The notes beneath the pieces are model-generated. The model saw only the letters and a list, made by a program, of their open reading frames with translations, did not search any database and was not told the DNA's origin. A stretch of DNA of 52,894 nucleotides from CAYQDF01 sp964416175 (GTDB lineage Bacteria; Chloroflexota; Anaerolineae; Anaerolineales; UBA4823), in assembly GCA_964416175.1 (NCBI GenBank), contig CAYQDF010000010.1:1-52894 (forward strand). Reading direction: 5' to 3'. Shown piece by piece: positions 38,821 to 47,147 of the stretch; the first letter of the stretch is position 1, and each line of letters starts with the position of its first letter. A program made the position numbers and the translations under genes.

Positions 38821-40272
38821 TCAGGGGAATACCTTTTCGAGCCAGTCCATGGGGTCCACCTGGACCCCGCCCACCCAGACTTCAAGGTGCAGGTGAGGGC
38901 CGTTAACCCGTCCTGTCCCTCCGACGATTCCGATCACCTGACCAGCTTTGACCCTGTCACCTTCTTTGACCAGGATTTCCTCCTGGTGCATGTACGCGGT
39001 ATAGACTCCCCAGCCGTGATCGATCATGGTAGCTTTCCCCCTCACGATCAGCTCATCAGCAAAGACAACCACGCCATCCGCCACTGCGTAGATCTCGTTC
39101 ACATCGAGGTTGTAGTTGTAGCAGTAATCCAGGCCGCTATGGAAATAATTGTAAGGACTGCCGTTATAAGATCGCCGGCTTCCAAAGAAATCGGTGAACC
39201 CGCAATCTGACGGAGCGACAGGTCGCAGGAACTTGCCTTTCCAAAGTTTTTCACCGGTAAACTCGAGCGGGATTGCGTTCCAAATCTCATCCTCCGGCTT
39301 CGTGTTTGTTGGATCGATCGTATCCGGGGGCACTGTCAGGCTGTAGAAGCCAAAATCTCCGGCCGTTACCCGCACTCTCTGCGAGAAACCAAACCTGGTG
39401 CCGTTCTCCAGCTCGCCGTCGATCCGTACTGAATAGACCCCCGGGGTTTCCATCGCATGGATGCCCTGCAGGGCCACGTAGTCCCCCGCGTCGGTCCTGA
39501 AGAAATGCAGGTCGTAATCCAGCAATGAGCCGCGTACGTTCAGCAGGAGGCCTGCCTCCAGACGAACGACTGCCGTCTCGCCCTGGGTCAGGATCGTTGG
39601 TTCGAGTTCCGCCGCCCGGATCGAGCCGGGCAGCGCTCCGGGGCCGCCCTCCGCTTCTGATCCTGGCGCGAAGTAGATATCCCCCGGCATCGCCTCCCAA
39701 CCCCCAGCCAGCCCATTTCTGCGGGCCAGTGCCCACGGATTTTCCCCCCGCGCCGCAGCCAATTCAAGCAGGGATTCTCCCGCGGCGAGAGCCACCCTCT
39801 CGCCCGGTGCAGCTTCCAAACCGTCTTGCGGGACGATAATGTTTCCTCCAATGTACAATTCCCCCAGGCTGGTTACATGATTCAACCGGATCATCGCTTC
39901 GGCTGGGACCTGGTACCGGCGAATCAGACTGCGAAAATTCTCTCCAAAGGGCACGCGGATGGTCGTCAGTCTCCCCTCCACTCCCTGTAAACCGGGGATC
40001 ACCAGCTCCACTCCGGCAGCCAACTGGCCCGGATCCGAGATCCCGTTCTCTTGGGCAAGGTCTTCCCATGAGACCCCAAAACGCTGCGCGATCCCCCACA
40101 GGGTGTCCCCTTCCTGGACCACGTACACTGGGCCTTCTGGCTCTTCATCTTGGGCAACAGCCCGGCCCAGCGGAGAGATCCATGAGCCCGCCAGAAAAAG
40201 GCAGAGCAGCCCGGTCCGGATACAACGCGCTATTTCTTCCACCACGGAATGCACCAGAATCCTTTTGTTCAT
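38821..40272 (-). CDS. LysM-domain M23 metallopeptidase, exported
   Basis: A 483-residue secreted or surface protein. A signal peptide (about 1-41, hydrophobic core LLCLFLAGSWISPLG) precedes a clear LysM domain (YVVQEGDTLWGIAQRFGVSW) and further LysM-like repeats to about 190. A beta-rich middle follows, then an M23 domain near 365-480 with FHSGLDYC, AVADGVVVF, MIDHGWGVYTAYMH and the metal motif GPHLHLEVW. By family it binds peptidoglycan and cuts peptide cross-links, or acts as an activator of amidases. The zinc ligands His, Asp and HxH are present. Confidence 0.9.
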   Translation of the reverse strand: MNKRILVHSVVEEIARCIRTGLLCLFLAGSWISPLGRAVAQDEEPEGPVYVVQEGDTLWGIAQRFGVSWEDLAQENGISDPGQLAAGVELVIPGLQGVEGRLTTIRVPFGENFRSLIRRYQVPAEAMIRLNHVTSLGELYIGGNIIVPQDGLEAAPGERVALAAGESLLELAAARGENPWALARRNGLAGGWEAMPGDIYFAPGSEAEGGPGALPGSIRAAELEPTILTQGETAVVRLEAGLLLNVRGSLLDYDLHFFRTDAGDYVALQGIHAMETPGVYSVRIDGELENGTRFGFSQRVRVTAGDFGFYSLTVPPDTIDPTNTKPEDEIWNAIPLEFTGEKLWKGKFLRPVAPSDCGFTDFFGSRRSYNGSPYNYFHSGLDYCYNYNLDVNEIYAVADGVVVFADELIVRGKATMIDHGWGVYTAYMHQEEILVKEGDRVKAGQVIGIVGGTGRVNGPHLHLEVWVGGVQVDPMDWLEKVFP

Positions 40273-40431
40273 CTCGGGTCACATGCTCCAGGCTCGAACT
40301 GTAGCATTGGTCTACGGTTCCCCGGCCTGATAGAGGCAGATTGAATTAAAGCACACTTTTCCACAAGCTGACAGATATTTTTCCAGGGAGCGCACGGCAG
40401 GAAGAACGTCCCGGCTGGCTGGCCCCACCCC

Positions 40432-40460
40432 TTGCCACGCCTCCAACGCTGGGCTATAAT
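40432..40460 (+). promoter_or_regulatory. efp promoter
   Basis: TTGCCA (40432-40437), a 17-base spacer and a perfect TATAAT (40455-40460). Predicted start near 40467 gives a 35-base leader. Nothing else is recognisable in the 229-base gap 40273-40501. Confidence 0.7.
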
Positions 40461-40501
40461 CCAGCCGCGTACCACCCAACTGGATCACGAGGCTAAGAAG
40501 T

Positions 40502-41059
40502 ATGATTGATGTAAACGAACTGCGCAAAGGAGTAACCTTCGAGCTCGACAATGAACTTTTCAAAGTTCTGGATTACGAACACCACAAACCCGGACGAGGG
40601 AAAGCGACGATCCGGGTGAAAGCGCGCAACCTGCGCACCGGGACCATCCTGGAAAAGACTTTCAACTCAGGCGATCGTGTGCAGGAGGCCAGACTGGAAT
40701 ATCATAATGTCCAGTACCTGTACAGAGACGGCGATTTATACCACTTCATGGACCTGGACACGTATGAACAACCAGCAATCTCCGCCGATGTGATCGGAGA
40801 CTCGGCGGAATACTTAAAGGAAGGGCTCGAAGTAAAACTCACGTACTACCAGAACGAACCACTCGACATCGATCTGCCGATCACCGTCGACCTGGGGGTC
40901 GTAGAGGCAGGGGTGGCAGTGCGCGGGAACACCGCCACCGCCGTCACCAAGAAAGTCACGACTGAGACCGGACTGGAAGTCCAGGTGCCTGATTTCGTCG
41001 AACAAGGGGACGTGATTCGCGTGGACACACGCACCGGCCAGTACGTCACGCGCGTCTAG
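40502..41059 (+). CDS. efp: Translation elongation factor P
   Basis: A 185-residue EF-P with the three beta-barrel domains: N-terminal domain to about 65, OB-like domain with TYEQPAISADVIGDSAEYLK, and C-terminal EVQVPDFVEQGDVIRVDTRTGQYV. EF-P relieves stalling at poly-Pro. The tip of the loop that reaches the peptidyl-transferase centre reads HKPGRGKATIRVK, so Arg32 occupies the position that is Lys in the E. coli and Bacillus type; the nearby Lys34 is two residues on. No modification enzyme (epmA, earP, ymfI) is in the window. It heads a run with the Cys-rich and HAD-DinB genes. Confidence 0.95.
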   Translation: MIDVNELRKGVTFELDNELFKVLDYEHHKPGRGKATIRVKARNLRTGTILEKTFNSGDRVQEARLEYHNVQYLYRDGDLYHFMDLDTYEQPAISADVIGDSAEYLKEGLEVKLTYYQNEPLDIDLPITVDLGVVEAGVAVRGNTATAVTKKVTTETGLEVQVPDFVEQGDVIRVDTRTGQYVTRV

Positions 41060-41067
41060 TCTCGCTG

Positions 41068-41421
41068 ATGCGTACTCCCGCCGGCAAAGAATGCCGCTAC
41101 TTCTTCGGAGATTACTTTCGCGGCCGGGAGCGCGAGGAGTGCCGGCTGCTGGATCGTTCCGCGCCCTCCCGGCGCTGGACGCCTGACCTGTGTTATTCCT
41201 GTCCGGTCCCAGACATCCTGTTAGCCAATGCCTGCCCTCACCTGGTGCTCGAAGGCCGGGCCGAACGATCCTTTCCGTACATCAAACGCCAGGTGAAGGT
41301 ACAGGCGTACTGCACCAAAACAAATCGTGATGTCGCTGAGCCGCAAATCGGGTGTGGGGAATGCCATCCTTTGCCAGCGGTCTTCTCTGGAGAATCCGGT
41401 GACCCTGACACTGCTGCTTGA
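41068..41421 (+). CDS. Cys-rich protein of unknown function
   Basis: A 117-residue soluble protein following efp by 8 bases. Eight Cys in pairs (KECRYFF, EECRLL, DLCYSCPVPD, NACPHLVL, YCTKT and GCGECHPLP) strongly suggest bound metal, either zinc or an iron-sulfur cluster. I do not recognise a named family. Its position right after efp suggests a translation-linked role, which is speculative. The last 23 bases overlap the HAD-DinB gene. Confidence 0.72.
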   Translation: MRTPAGKECRYFFGDYFRGREREECRLLDRSAPSRRWTPDLCYSCPVPDILLANACPHLVLEGRAERSFPYIKRQVKVQAYCTKTNRDVAEPQIGCGECHPLPAVFSGESGDPDTAA

Positions 41422-42619
41422 CCTGGACAATACGCTCCTCGGTAACGAAATGGGCGTGTTTCTTCCCGCCTATCTTCGGTCACTGGGGGATTCTCTCAAA
41501 CCCTATGTGTCCCCTGAAGCGCTCAACCCGGCCCTGCTGGATGCGACCCAGGCCATGCTGCTGAATAAATCTCCGGATCGCACCCTCCAACAGGTCTTCG
41601 AGGCTGCCTTCTACCCCAGGCTTGATCTTCCCCCAGATGCATTGGAAGAGCCGATTACCTCCTTCTACCGGGAGGAGTTCCCAAAATTGCGCCAGTTGAC
41701 GACTTTCAGACCCGAAGGTGTGAAACTCGTCGAAGAAGCTCTTGAACGAGGGTACAACTTGGTGCTCGCCACCAATGCTCTCTTTCCCCGGACTGCCGTG
41801 CTGCAAAGACTGGAATGGGCCGGCCTGCCTGTAGAGAAATACCCGTTTCAGCTGATTCCTTCCTACGAACATTTCCATTTTGCAAAGCCAAACGTTGCTT
41901 TCTTTGCAGAGCTCTTGGGACGTTTGGGGTGGCCGGACGGCCAGTTTCTGATGGTAGGCGACGATCCAGACAACGATATCAACCCTGCGCAGAAGTTCGG
42001 CCTGGCCACCTATCAGGTCTCAGATCACCCGCCGGTGGATATGAGCAGGTTTTCCAGGATGCATGGATCCGGTCGTCTCATAGACCTGCTCTCATGGATC
42101 GAATCGACTCCCCCAGAGGACCTGTTTATGAAGGCCGAGCTGCCAGAATCGCTGATTGAGATTATCCGATCCACTCCCGCCGTGATGGCCTCTTTTACGG
42201 ATGGCCTGCCCCCAGCAGCATGGGTCGAAGAGCCGCAGCCAGGCGAATGGAGCGTGACCGAGATCCTCTGCCACCTGCGCGACGTGGACGGTGAAGTGAA
42301 CTTACCGCGCATGAAGAAGGTGCTGGCAGAGGTTAACCCATTCCTGCCCGGCATCGATACCGACCAGTGGGCAGAAGCGCGCCTGTATTACTGCCAGGAT
42401 GGGAAAAGCGCTTTGAGCGACTTCACCAGGTTCAGGATCGAACTGGTCAGTCTTCTGGAGGGGCTCGAACCCACTGACTGGGACCGTTCAGCCAGGCACG
42501 CCATTCTGGGACCCACCCACCTGAGCGAGCTGGTCCGAATCGTCGCAGCTCACGACCGACTTCATGTGCACCAGGTTTGTAACGCATTGGGGGAGATCAC
42601 CAGGGTCGTGGGAACCTGA
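41399..42619 (+). CDS. HAD-superfamily hydrolase fused to a DinB-like domain
   Basis: A 406-residue fusion. Residues 1-235 form a HAD phosphatase: motif I LLLDLDNTLLGN (DxDNT), motif II ATNA, and the Lys of motif III ahead of motif IV VGDDPDNDINPAQKFG. Residues 250-406 resemble DinB/YfiT four-helix proteins: GEWSVTEILCHLRDVDGEVN with a His of the metal triad, and VRIVAAHDRLHVHQV near the end. The GTG at 41399 has GGAG about six bases upstream. DinB-type enzymes are metal-dependent transferases using thiols. The fusion may couple dephosphorylation to another step; no substrate can be named. Confidence 0.82.
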   Translation: MTLTLLLDLDNTLLGNEMGVFLPAYLRSLGDSLKPYVSPEALNPALLDATQAMLLNKSPDRTLQQVFEAAFYPRLDLPPDALEEPITSFYREEFPKLRQLTTFRPEGVKLVEEALERGYNLVLATNALFPRTAVLQRLEWAGLPVEKYPFQLIPSYEHFHFAKPNVAFFAELLGRLGWPDGQFLMVGDDPDNDINPAQKFGLATYQVSDHPPVDMSRFSRMHGSGRLIDLLSWIESTPPEDLFMKAELPESLIEIIRSTPAVMASFTDGLPPAAWVEEPQPGEWSVTEILCHLRDVDGEVNLPRMKKVLAEVNPFLPGIDTDQWAEARLYYCQDGKSALSDFTRFRIELVSLLEGLEPTDWDRSARHAILGPTHLSELVRIVAAHDRLHVHQVCNALGEITRVVGT

Positions 42620-42679
42620 TTGCCCGGCTACCAGACCGCGAGCCGCTTCCATAACAACGCCTCCAATATCAGGAAGTGG

Positions 42680-42689
42680 TGTTATAACA
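42680..42689. promoter_or_regulatory. Perfect 10-base palindrome upstream of fabF
   Basis: TGTTATAACA is its own reverse complement and lies 73 bases before the fabF ATG, directly before a CATAAT that may be the -10. It could be an operator of a fatty-acid regulator. The sequence is not the Bacillus FapR site. Confidence 0.35.
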
Positions 42690-42761
42690 GCATAATTCGC
42701 CGCAGGAAGCCATATTGAGGACGTCTTTTTGCGTGGAGAATCCAACCGCATGGAAAAAAGT

Positions 42762-44012
42762 ATGCCAAACCGTGTAGTCGTCACTGGATTGGGTTGTGTC
42801 AGCCCGCTCGGCAACGATGTGCCCACAACCTGGCAGTGTCTCCTGGCCGGCAAGTCCGGTGTCGATCGCATAACCCACTACGCACCCAGCGATATCGAAT
42901 GCCAGATCGCCGCCGAAGTGAAGGGGTTCGATGGCGTGAAGCTGTTTGGGCCCCGTGAAGCGAGGCGGATGGACAGGTGCACCCAGTATGTCCTGGCAGC
43001 TGCCCTCCAGGCGGTTGATGACGCCGGTTTAACCATCGATGATTCCAACCGTGATCAGATTGGCGCGGTGATCGGAACCGGGATTGGTGGAATTGGCACA
43101 ACAGCGGAAAATTTTGAGTTCTTCAGAAATCGCGGGCCATCCCGCGTCAGTCCTTTCATGGTCCCCATGATGCTCCCGGATACCCCTGGCAGCATGATCG
43201 CCATCCGGCTGGGGATCAGAGGCATTAATCTGGCGATCGTCACTGCCTGCGCCTCCGGTACGAACGCCATGGGGGAGGCCGCCAGCATCATCCGCCGTGG
43301 TCAGGCGCAGGTGATCCTGGCGGGAGGCACCGAAGCTGCCATTGTCCGGCTCGCCATGGCGGGGTTGAATGTCATGGGCGCGCTATCCACCCGCTACGAC
43401 TCTCCCTCCCGCGCCAGCCGTCCTTTCGATAAAGAGCGAGATGGATTCGTCATGGGAGAGGGAGCGGCGGTCCTGGTGCTCGAATCTCTCGAACACGCCC
43501 GGGCTCGCCGCGCCCGCATCCTGGCAGAGGTGAGCGGGTATGGCAGCACCAACGACGCCTTTCACATCTCTGCCCCCGCTGAGAACGGCGCCGGGGCTGC
43601 CAGGTGCATGCAGATGGCGCTGGATGACGCTCAGTTGGAGCCAGCAGACATCGACTATATCAACGCCCATGGCACGAGCACGATCTTGAATGATAAAAGC
43701 GAGACGGCAGCAATCAAGACCGTTTTCGGCGAACGTGCATACCACGTCCCGGTCTCCTCGACAAAATCGATGACCGGTCATCTCCTCGGGGCTGCCGGGG
43801 CGCTAGAAGCGCTCATTTGCGTTAAGACGATCCGGGACCGCATGATCCCTCCCACGATTAACTACGAGAACCCTGACCCCGAGTGCGATCTGGATTATGT
43901 TCCCAATACTTCTCGTTCTGTGCAGGTAGAGCACGCCATGTCCAACTCTTTTGGGTTTGGCGGGCATAATGCCAGTATCATCTTGAGCAGATTTGGAGAG
44001 CCAGAACCATGA
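42762..44012 (+). CDS. fabF: 3-oxoacyl-ACP synthase II
   Basis: A 416-residue thiolase-fold condensing enzyme. The Cys-His-His triad is visible: Cys in VTACASGTNAMGEA near 163, His in INAHGTSTILND and His in SSTKSMTGHLLGAAGALE. VVVTGLGCVSPLGND at the start and SNSFGFGGHNAS at the end are FabF hallmarks. It elongates acyl-ACP with malonyl-ACP. ATG 42762 gives the usual length; an in-frame ATG at 42750 is also possible. The stop overlaps fabH (ATGA). Confidence 0.95.
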   Translation: MPNRVVVTGLGCVSPLGNDVPTTWQCLLAGKSGVDRITHYAPSDIECQIAAEVKGFDGVKLFGPREARRMDRCTQYVLAAALQAVDDAGLTIDDSNRDQIGAVIGTGIGGIGTTAENFEFFRNRGPSRVSPFMVPMMLPDTPGSMIAIRLGIRGINLAIVTACASGTNAMGEAASIIRRGQAQVILAGGTEAAIVRLAMAGLNVMGALSTRYDSPSRASRPFDKERDGFVMGEGAAVLVLESLEHARARRARILAEVSGYGSTNDAFHISAPAENGAGAARCMQMALDDAQLEPADIDYINAHGTSTILNDKSETAAIKTVFGERAYHVPVSSTKSMTGHLLGAAGALEALICVKTIRDRMIPPTINYENPDPECDLDYVPNTSRSVQVEHAMSNSFGFGGHNASIILSRFGEPEP

Positions 44013-45124
44013 GCCCCCGATATGCACATATCACTGGGTGGGGAATGGCAGTCCCAGAAAAACGGCTGACGAACGAAGACCTTGAGAAAATGGTGGACAC
44101 ATCCGACGAATGGATCGTCTCACGCACTGGCATCCGTGAGCGGCGCGTTGCCAGCGCAGACCAGTCCACCGCCACCCTGGCTGCCGAGGCAGCCATGCGT
44201 GCACTGGGTGTGGCCAATCTGCACCCGGCGGACCTGGACTTGATTATCGTCTCCACATCGTCTCCGGAGCATATCTTCCCGGCCACAGCCTGTCTGGTCC
44301 AGGACCAAATTGGCGCCGTCAAAGCCGGGGCGTTCGACCTGCTTGCCGCGTGCACCGGGTTCATTTTCGGGCTGAACTTGGCGGCGAACATGATCAAATC
44401 TGATGGGATCTCTAACGCCCTGGTGATCGGCTCCGAAACCCTCTCACGGATCGTCGACTGGAAGGACCGCAATACCTGCATCCTTTTCGGGGATGGGGCC
44501 GGTGCTTTCGTCCTCCAGGCGAGCGATGAACCCGGGGGGATTTACACTGGCGTGATGCGCTCAGACGGTTCTGGCGGGGATCTGCTCTCATTACCCGGCG
44601 GTGGAAGCAAATACCCAACCTGCTTGCAGTCGGTCTATGATGGCCTGCACTACATCCACATGAACGGGCGCGAGGTCTTCCGGTTCGCCACGCGAGTCAT
44701 GACCGATGCCACGCAGGAAGCAGTGGCCGCCGCCAACCTGACCATGGAAGACGTCCAGCTGATCATCCCTCACCAGGCGAATCGGCGGATCATTGAAGCA
44801 GCCGCCCGAGGCCTGGATTTTCCGATGGATAAAGTCATGGTCAATGTGGACCGCTATGGGAACACCTCGACAGCCTCCATCCCAATTGCCACCTGCGAAG
44901 CCATCGAGCAGGGACGGCTTAAAGCGGGAGACTGGACGGTCTTCGTCGGTTTTGGGGCGGGATTGACCTGGGGAGCCACCCTGGCCCGCTGGTCCGGTCC
45001 CTTCCCTGTCCGCCGGAAAATAAAACCCAGACGCTACCGCTGGCTCGCACGCCTGCGCTCGCTCCTGGCCCGGCTCCGCAGACAGATCGAAGGCCTGATC
45101 TGGGGACGCGGCAAAACCGCTTAA
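44009..45124 (+). CDS. fabH: 3-oxoacyl-ACP synthase III
   Basis: A 371-residue initiating condensing enzyme: SDEWIVSRTGIRERR, catalytic Cys in LLAACTGFIFGL near 114, His in IIPHQANRRI near 253 and Asn in RYGNTSTASIP near 283. It joins an acyl-CoA primer to malonyl-ACP to start fatty-acid synthesis. It is about 45 residues longer than typical FabH because of a strongly basic C-terminal tail after ATLARWSG (repeated RRK, RLR, LARLRRQIEG). Translation is coupled to fabF. Other fab genes (fabD, fabG, acpP) are not in the window. Confidence 0.94.
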   Translation: MSPRYAHITGWGMAVPEKRLTNEDLEKMVDTSDEWIVSRTGIRERRVASADQSTATLAAEAAMRALGVANLHPADLDLIIVSTSSPEHIFPATACLVQDQIGAVKAGAFDLLAACTGFIFGLNLAANMIKSDGISNALVIGSETLSRIVDWKDRNTCILFGDGAGAFVLQASDEPGGIYTGVMRSDGSGGDLLSLPGGGSKYPTCLQSVYDGLHYIHMNGREVFRFATRVMTDATQEAVAAANLTMEDVQLIIPHQANRRIIEAAARGLDFPMDKVMVNVDRYGNTSTASIPIATCEAIEQGRLKAGDWTVFVGFGAGLTWGATLARWSGPFPVRRKIKPRRYRWLARLRSLLARLRRQIEGLIWGRGKTA

Positions 45125-45146
45125 GATTGCGTATTCTGGCACATTT

Positions 45147-45225
45147 GTTAGAACGACGTTAGAAAATCCTCCGATCCCGGATTCACTTATACCCGCCCTG
45201 GTCAGAGGTTGGTATAATTCTAACG
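45147..45225. repeat. Three copies of a heptamer around the ftsH promoter
   Basis: GTTAGAA occurs at 45147-45153 and 45158-45164 as direct repeats with four bases between them. Its inverse TTCTAAC starts at 45218, at the last base of the -10. The longer forms CGTTAGAA (45157-45164) and TTCTAACG (45218-45225) are exact inverses. Confidence 0.4.
45210..45218 (+). promoter_or_regulatory. Extended -10 promoter of ftsH
   Basis: TGG directly before TATAAT (45213-45218). Predicted start near 45225 leaves a 37-base leader. The -35 is weak, which is usual for extended -10 promoters. Confidence 0.6.
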
Positions 45226-45261
45226 CAACCTTCGATCTGGAAGGCTGTTTTGGAGGTATCT

Positions 45262-47145
45262 GTGAATCCAACCCGTAACCGCTCCTCGATTATTTACTTG
45301 CTGTTGTTCGTCGCCATCATCGTGATGGTCGTCTACCAGTTCCAACAGCAAGCGACTACTCAAGAAGTTTTACCGATCAACCAGGTCGCCGAAGATATCA
45401 AGAGTGGAAAAGTCAATGTCCTCATCGAGGATGATAACCGGCTGATCGTTCGCTATTCAGATGGCAAAGAGCGGACCTCTCACAAGGAGCCAAATACACC
45501 CCTCGTCGAACTGCTCACCGGTCTGGGGGTGACGACCGATGACCTTTCTCCTCAGCAGATCAAAATTGAATTCAAACCTCCCAGCGCCTGGTTAGGCATC
45601 GCTACGGCGCTCGGTTACTTTGTGCCTTTTATCCTTCTGGCAGGCGTATTCTGGTTTGTCTTCCGCCAGGCCCAGGGGAGCAATAACGCCGCCCTTTCTT
45701 TTGGAAAATCTCGCGCCCGAATGTTCTCCGGTGACCATCCAACGGTCACCTTTGAGGACGTGGCGGGTGTCGAGGAAGCCAAAGAAGAACTCAAAGAGGT
45801 GGTCGAATTCCTGCGTGAACCGGAAAAATTCATCTCCCTGGGCGCCCGGATTCCCAAGGGTGTGTTGCTGGTGGGTCCTCCAGGGACCGGCAAGACTTTG
45901 CTCGCCAAGGCTGTCTCCGGCGAAGCGGGTGTGCCTTTCTTCTCTATCTCCGGCTCAGAGTTCGTCGAAATGTTCGTCGGTGTGGGCGCCAGCCGGGTGC
46001 GCGATTTGTTCGACCAGGCAAAACGCCATTCGCCGTGTATCGTCTTCGTGGATGAGATCGACGCAGTCGGTCGCCAGCGAGGGGCCGGACTTGGTGGAAG
46101 CCACGACGAACGCGAGCAGACTCTCAACCAGATGCTGGTCGAGATGGACGGCTTCGACACCGACACGAACGTGATCATCGTCGCCGCCACGAACCGCCCG
46201 GACATCCTCGATCCTGCCCTGCTGCGCCCTGGTCGGTTCGACCGCCGCGTGATCTTAGACCGCCCGGATATGCGCGGCCGCGAGGCGATCCTGAAAGTAC
46301 ACGTGAAGGGTAAACCGCTTGCACCAGACGTCGACCTGGGCGTCCTGGCCCGGTCCACTCCGGGCTTTGTAGGAGCAGACCTGGAAAACCTGGTCAACGA
46401 AGGCGCGATCCTGGCTGCCCGGCGCAATAAGAAGGCTATCGAGCAGACCGATCTTGAAGAAGCCATCGAACGCGTTATCGCCGGTCCGGAGCGCAAGAGC
46501 CGCCTGATCAGCGAAGAAGAGAAACGCATTGTCGCGTATCACGAAGCCGGGCACGCAGTCGTCGCTAACGCCATCCCCGAAGCTGACCCGGTGCACAAGG
46601 TCTCGATCACCGCCCGCGGCATGGCCGGCGGGTACACCATCATGCTGCCAGAAGAAGACCGCACTCTGATGTCTCGGAAGAAATTGTACGCGGACATGGT
46701 GGGATTACTGGGCGGGCGAGCGGCGGAAGAGATCGTCTTCGACGACATCACTTCCGGCGCATCGAATGACCTGGAGCGGGTCACGCGTATGGCGCGTGCC
46801 ATGGTCACTCGCCTGGGGATGAGCGACGAGCTGGGACCGATGGTGTACGGACAGAAAGAAGAGCTGATTTTCCTCGGCCGCGAGATCTCTGAACAGCGAG
46901 ATTACTCCGAAGCGGTCGCCCAGCAGATCGATAAGGAAGTCCGCAAAATCGTCAACGACGCCTACGAGCACGCCAAGAGCATCGTCTTCGAGTACCGCGA
47001 TAAGCTGGATGCGGTCGCCAAACGCCTCCTGGAAGTCGAGACCATCACCCGCGAGGAATTCGAAAATATCTTTCCACCGCCGGTTCCTAAGAACAGCGGG
47101 ACACCGATCCCGCAGAGCCAGCCGGCCCTTCCACAGATGGTCTGA
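45262..47145 (+). CDS. ftsH: ATP-dependent zinc metalloprotease FtsH
   Basis: A 627-residue membrane AAA+ protease. TM1 is at about 8-25 (IIYLLLFVAIIVMV), a short external domain follows and TM2 is at about 110-135 (GIATALGYFVPFILLAGVFW). Walker A is GPPGTGKTLLAKA near 206, then Walker B with IVFVDEIDAVGRQRG, the FVGVGASRVRD pore-loop region, and the zinc site HEAGH near 427 with a later acidic ligand in GASNDLERVTRMA. The GTG at 45262 is chosen because GGAGG lies five bases upstream; a TTG at 45250 precedes that site. It degrades misassembled membrane proteins and short-lived regulators. A YgfZ-like gene follows 2 bases later. Confidence 0.95.
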   Translation: MNPTRNRSSIIYLLLFVAIIVMVVYQFQQQATTQEVLPINQVAEDIKSGKVNVLIEDDNRLIVRYSDGKERTSHKEPNTPLVELLTGLGVTTDDLSPQQIKIEFKPPSAWLGIATALGYFVPFILLAGVFWFVFRQAQGSNNAALSFGKSRARMFSGDHPTVTFEDVAGVEEAKEELKEVVEFLREPEKFISLGARIPKGVLLVGPPGTGKTLLAKAVSGEAGVPFFSISGSEFVEMFVGVGASRVRDLFDQAKRHSPCIVFVDEIDAVGRQRGAGLGGSHDEREQTLNQMLVEMDGFDTDTNVIIVAATNRPDILDPALLRPGRFDRRVILDRPDMRGREAILKVHVKGKPLAPDVDLGVLARSTPGFVGADLENLVNEGAILAARRNKKAIEQTDLEEAIERVIAGPERKSRLISEEEKRIVAYHEAGHAVVANAIPEADPVHKVSITARGMAGGYTIMLPEEDRTLMSRKKLYADMVGLLGGRAAEEIVFDDITSGASNDLERVTRMARAMVTRLGMSDELGPMVYGQKEELIFLGREISEQRDYSEAVAQQIDKEVRKIVNDAYEHAKSIVFEYRDKLDAVAKRLLEVETITREEFENIFPPPVPKNSGTPIPQSQPALPQMV

Positions 47146-47147
47146 TC

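Noticed and set aside
41327..41398. Extending the HAD-DinB protein to an ATG at 41327.
   Set aside because: The added residues overlap the Cys-rich gene and precede the HAD motif without homology; GTG 41399 has a good ribosome site.
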